From positions 1-17,839 of the forward strand of contig JAGOGF010000040.1 in assembly GCA_017996845.1 (NCBI GenBank): a DNA stretch of 17,839 bases, written 5' to 3'. Of this stretch, positions 15,009-17,839 are shown piece after piece (the stretch's first letter is position 1; every line of letters begins with the position of its first letter). This stretch comes from Butyrivibrio sp. (GTDB lineage: Bacteria > Bacillota_A > Clostridia > Lachnospirales > Lachnospiraceae). The translations under genes were made by a program, and so were the position numbers. A model generated the notes under the pieces. It was not told the origin of the DNA. It ran no database searches and was given only the letters and a program-made list of their open reading frames with translations.

Positions 15009-16667
15009 TCATTTATGATATATAGAAAGTTTCACATATTCCTCTATCGGAACAGGTCTGGAAAAATAGTATCCCTGCAAAGTTGTTATATCAAAATTTG
15101 TACTGATAAAATCAAAAAGTCGTTCATCTTCGATTCCCTCAACACAGACATTCACATGCAGATTGTGGGCACATTCTGTAACTGCCTGGACAAGATATTG
15201 ATAAGAAATGTCTTCCGCAATTTCTGTGATAAAGCTTCTGTCAATCTTAATACAATCAACAGGAAATTCCCTAAGCAGATTAAGTGATGAAAAACCGATT
15301 CCGAAATCATCCAACGCAATCCGCATCCCATGTGTTTTAAAAAAGATCATTGCATCCCGAAGTTCTTCCATTTTGAGCAATCTGCATCTTTCCGTTAATT
15401 CCAGACACAGATTTTCAGGTGGGAATCCGGTTTCTTCAATTATATTAAGCAGATCTGTCCGAAACTCCTCCCTTTCAAGTTGTGTGTAAGCAAGATTAAC
15501 ATGCATCTGAAATTCCGGATAATCTTTTTGCACTCTTTGTCCTTCAATCATTGCCTGCCTAAGAATCCAATTCCCAAGATCATAGAAAATCGGATCCTTC
15601 TCCAGCCAAGGAATAAATTCATTCGGAGAAACATTTCCGTATGGTTCTCCTTTCCATCTAAGGAGTGCTTCCATCCCGGTCATTTCCCCATTTTTTACCG
15701 ATACAAGAGGCTGATAGCACAGATAAAATCCACAAAATCCCTGCGTTATACAACTGCGGACAACATTCACTTTTTTAATTCCCCGGCGATTATCGTGCAG
15801 ATAATCATTTTGTAACACTACAGGTTTTCCATGTTCATCCTTCTTGGAATGATCCAATGCATATCTTGCACAGGTATATATAGCCTGCACATTGGTCTCC
15901 CTGTCATCTGCAATTACAATCCCAGCCCCGGTTTCAAGTGATAAATGCACTTCTGAGACTTCCAGATCATATTTCAGTATCTTCTGGAACTCACTGTAAA
16001 TCTGTTTCATTTCCTCTACTGTCAGTTTCGTGGAAGCAATAGCGAATTTTGTTCCCTCTGTTCTGAAAACAACCCCTCTGTCCTTATATTGCAATAATAG
16101 CTGTGCAATTTTCTCCAAAACACTGTTCCCAAAATTAAGTCCATACAAATTATTGACCTGGAGAAAGTTCTGAAGCCCGATCAGCAAAACAATATATTTT
16201 TCCCCTTTGCATCTGAACTGTTCCAGTATCTCAAGGAATCTCCGCATACTTAATAATCCGGTCACAGAATCCAGTGTATCACCAATCGAATGATTATAAA
16301 TCGTCCCAAGAAAGATTATCCGATCTCCCAAATCATTACGAATAATTTTACCTTTACAGCTGCATACAACATATCGATTGCTTTTGTTTAATACTCGGTA
16401 TTCCGCTTCATGAAAATCCGATACACCCTTTTTAAGTTTTTCAATACCGTCATAATAGATTTTGCGGTCACCCGGATGTATCCGCTCTTCCCATTTTTCC
16501 TCTGCATCCTGCATATTTTCACAGGGAAGTCCAAAATATGCTTCCGCATTCTTTGACCATCTTGAAAAATGTCTGTCCAGATCACATATAAACATATAAC
16601 TGTTATCAGATGTTTCAGCAAAGCCTTCAAAAACGCTACGAATAGTATCAATAGTTTCCTGCTGCAT
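15009..16667 (-). CDS. PAS / degenerate GGDEF / EAL c-di-GMP phosphodiesterase
   Basis: A 552-residue soluble signalling protein. Its order is a PAS-like sensor (about 15-125), a GGDEF domain (about 130-290) and an EAL domain (about 300-548). The GGDEF signature is replaced by EGTKF (204-208), and the metal-binding positions are altered, so cyclase activity is unlikely; the domain may bind GTP as a regulator. The EAL domain looks complete: Glu333 in MEALLRW, Asn391 in HVNLA, Glu423 in LELTER, Asp453-Asp454 in ALDDFGIG, Lys474 in IKIDRSF, Glu510 in VEGIED and Gln531 in LQGYYFSRP. It should therefore hydrolyse c-di-GMP to pGpG. ATG 16665-16667 has AGAGGA 7 bases upstream. It starts 21 bases after the acylphosphatase gene, so it is probably in an operon with acylphosphatase and the YggS protein. 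Confidence 0.93.
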   Translation of the reverse strand: MQQETIDTIRSVFEGFAETSDNSYMFICDLDRHFSRWSKNAEAYFGLPCENMQDAEEKWEERIHPGDRKIYYDGIEKLKKGVSDFHEAEYRVLNKSNRYVVCSCKGKIIRNDLGDRIIFLGTIYNHSIGDTLDSVTGLLSMRRFLEILEQFRCKGEKYIVLLIGLQNFLQVNNLYGLNFGNSVLEKIAQLLLQYKDRGVVFRTEGTKFAIASTKLTVEEMKQIYSEFQKILKYDLEVSEVHLSLETGAGIVIADDRETNVQAIYTCARYALDHSKKDEHGKPVVLQNDYLHDNRRGIKKVNVVRSCITQGFCGFYLCYQPLVSVKNGEMTGMEALLRWKGEPYGNVSPNEFIPWLEKDPIFYDLGNWILRQAMIEGQRVQKDYPEFQMHVNLAYTQLEREEFRTDLLNIIEETGFPPENLCLELTERCRLLKMEELRDAMIFFKTHGMRIALDDFGIGFSSLNLLREFPVDCIKIDRSFITEIAEDISYQYLVQAVTECAHNLHVNVCVEGIEDERLFDFISTNFDITTLQGYYFSRPVPIEEYVKLSIYHK

Positions 16668-16688
16668 TTTTTTATCCTCTCGAAGTCT

Positions 16689-16961
16689 TCAGTAATCTAA
16701 AACATGAAATCCTGTTTCATGCTCTTGCGTCGTTAATATACTGACCTCGATCCGATCAATTTGTATATAGGTACCTTGCTGCAAAATCTCAATCATTCGG
16801 TCAATGTAATCTGAATCTCCCTGCACTTCCATTGATACACTGCCATCGGACTCATTACTGACGCAGCCGGTCAGCCCGAACATCCTTGCTGCCTGCACTG
16901 CTCTGTAGCGAAAGCCTACTCCCTGCACCATTCCGTAAAAAATAAAATGTTTTCTGACCAT
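16689..16961 (-). CDS. acyP: Acylphosphatase
   Basis: A 90-residue enzyme hydrolysing acyl phosphates such as acetyl phosphate or carbamoyl phosphate. It shows the family loop YGMVQGVGFRYR with catalytic Arg18 and the GCVSNESDGSVSMEVQG block with catalytic Asn36; length is typical. ATG 16959-16961 is chosen because MVRKHFIFYG matches the usual N-terminus. Its ribosome site, GGGGA about 10 bases upstream, is only moderate. An earlier in-frame TTG at 16992-16994 has no ribosome site. It lies 60 bases after the YggS gene and 21 before the EAL gene. An exact 11-base inverted repeat (16998-17008) lies in the gap upstream, but it is too short to call a terminator. Confidence 0.94.
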   Translation of the reverse strand: MVRKHFIFYGMVQGVGFRYRAVQAARMFGLTGCVSNESDGSVSMEVQGDSDYIDRMIEILQQGTYIQIDRIEVSILTTQEHETGFHVLDY

Positions 16962-17021
16962 AAAATTTATATCCCCAATTTTGTTCCATCCCAAGTTGTC
17001 TGTCAGACTGCATTTTACTAT

Positions 17022-17720
17022 CTATATATTGTAATTGCGCGCCCCAAAGATTCCGGTTCCTACTCTTACAAAAGTAGCCCCCTCTTCAATTGCTGTTTCA
17101 TAATCCCCTGTCATTCCCATGGAAAGCGTGTCCATAGTTTCTGCTAAAATTCCCCTATCATTCATCCGTATCATAAGTTCTTTGAGTTTTCTGAAATATA
17201 CTCTATTTGATTCCGGATCTTCCGTATACGGTGCAATTGTCATCAGTCCTTTAATCCGTATATGTCTCATGTCTGCTACTCTGCGCAGGAAATCTTCCAC
17301 CTGTTCGGGTACCAGTCCAAATTTTGTATCCTCCCCTGCCATATTGACTTCACAAAGAACATCCATGACCAAATTGTTTTTTTCAGCCTGTTTTTCAATC
17401 TCTGCTGCCAGTTTCAGATTATCCAATGAATGAATCAGATCTGTTTTCCCCGGCAGGTACTTTACTTTATTGACCTGCAAATGTCCAATCATATGCCAAT
17501 GGAGCGGCTCGGTAATTTCATCTGTCTTATCCCGCAGCTCCTGTACTTTATTTTCGCCAAATACCGTAATGCCACACTTCATGGCTTCCCGAATATCTGA
17601 AACCGGCCTGGTTTTACTGACGGCAATCAGTGTAACTTCATCGCGATTTCTTCCGCTTCTCACACATGCTGCCTGGATTCGCGCTTCTACCAAATCAAGA
17701 TTTCTACGGATTATACACAA
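17022..17720 (-). CDS. YggS/PLPBP family pyridoxal phosphate homeostasis protein
   Basis: A 232-residue single-domain fold III PLP-binding protein (alanine-racemase N-terminal-like barrel) that buffers pyridoxal phosphate in the cytoplasm; no catalytic reaction is established for the family. The PLP lysine is Lys36 in LIAVSKTRP. Other hallmarks are FGENKVQEL, HWHMIGHLQVNKVK, LCEVNMAGEDTKFG, GLMTIAP, LSMGMTGDYETAI and FVRVGTGIFGAR. The start appears to be a TTG (17718-17720), since an in-frame stop lies three codons upstream and no ATG is available. AGGAG is present 11 bases before it, a slightly long gap. It is the first gene of the probable yggS-acylphosphatase-EAL operon. In other Firmicutes it often sits near sepF and cell-division genes; that context is not visible here. 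Confidence 0.94.
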   Translation of the reverse strand: MCIIRRNLDLVEARIQAACVRSGRNRDEVTLIAVSKTRPVSDIREAMKCGITVFGENKVQELRDKTDEITEPLHWHMIGHLQVNKVKYLPGKTDLIHSLDNLKLAAEIEKQAEKNNLVMDVLCEVNMAGEDTKFGLVPEQVEDFLRRVADMRHIRIKGLMTIAPYTEDPESNRVYFRKLKELMIRMNDRGILAETMDTLSMGMTGDYETAIEEGATFVRVGTGIFGARNYNI

Positions 17721-17772
17721 TATGTATCACACTCCTGTAATCCAGCTGTAAGCTGATGATTTTGCACTACCA

Positions 17773-17781
17773 TTTATATCA
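17773..17781 (-). promoter_or_regulatory. Possible extended -10 promoter upstream of the YggS gene
   Basis: On the minus strand, TGA followed by TATAAA lies about 50 bases before the TTG start. A second hexamer, TATAAT at 17816-17821, is also possible, with its -35 box at or beyond the window edge. Neither has a convincing -35 in view. Confidence 0.3.
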
Positions 17782-17839
17782 TATAAAATGCACAAATACT
17801 TTTATGATTATTTCTATTATACATCAAACATCTATAGTC

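Noticed and set aside
16998..17008. Inverted repeat GTCTG-T-CAGAC after the YggS gene
   Set aside because: The stem is five base pairs with a one-base loop and no T-run; it is too weak for a terminator.
1..17839. Mobile element, prophage, CRISPR or toxin-antitoxin system
   Set aside because: No transposase, integrase, terminal repeats, spacer-repeat array or recognised toxin pair was found. The XRE gene has no convincing toxin partner, and the 88-residue gene is convergent with it rather than in an operon.

Overview
The window looks like chromosome from a low-GC anaerobic Firmicute, most likely a gut or rumen Lachnospiraceae-type clostridium. This is inferred from AGGAG-type ribosome binding sites, AT-rich intergenic DNA, the mix of plant-glycan enzymes and c-di-GMP proteins, and the small XRE regulator type. 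Nearly all genes are on the minus strand, so they are described from the right-hand end leftwards. No tRNA, rRNA, CRISPR array or insertion sequence was seen, and no gene-free stretch exceeds about 200 bases.

Right part (about 17.7 to 13.5 kb): a YggS-type PLP protein, an acylphosphatase and a PAS/degenerate-GGDEF/intact-EAL protein (predicted c-di-GMP phosphodiesterase) form a probable operon. An orphan 88-residue protein converges on a small XRE-type regulator carrying a CX3CX3C cysteine motif. The regulator is divergent from a stand-alone flavodoxin. Between the flavodoxin and the glycan locus is an unlisted plus-strand gene for a 30-residue single-helix membrane protein, with a strong ribosome binding site and an extended -10 promoter.

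Middle (about 13.4 to 4.9 kb): a xylan-oligosaccharide utilisation locus. The order is GH120-type beta-xylosidase, AraC-type regulator, GPH-type cation symporter, alpha/beta esterase with HGGGW/GDSAG motifs, and a GH3 glycosidase with inverted domain order. The predicted logic is import of short (probably acetylated) xylo-oligosaccharides by the symporter, deacylation by the esterase, and trimming by GH120 and GH3, all under the AraC protein. A direct repeat upstream of the GH120 gene and two adjacent palindromes upstream of the symporter gene are candidate operators. A strong intrinsic terminator (4876-4908) closes the locus.

Left part (4.75 kb to 1): a new promoter (TTGCCG-N17-TAAAAT with TGn extension) drives a tightly packed run. 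It contains a condensation-fold/alcohol-acetyltransferase-like protein (HxxxDG), a zinc-ribbon plus six-helix membrane protein (DUF6320-like), a pectinacetylesterase-family hydrolase without signal peptide, the tRNA pseudouridine synthase truA, and a membrane diguanylate cyclase cut by the window edge. The first four reading frames overlap each other. The acyltransferase/membrane protein/esterase trio is the part whose chemistry is least obvious and is the best candidate for an undescribed system.
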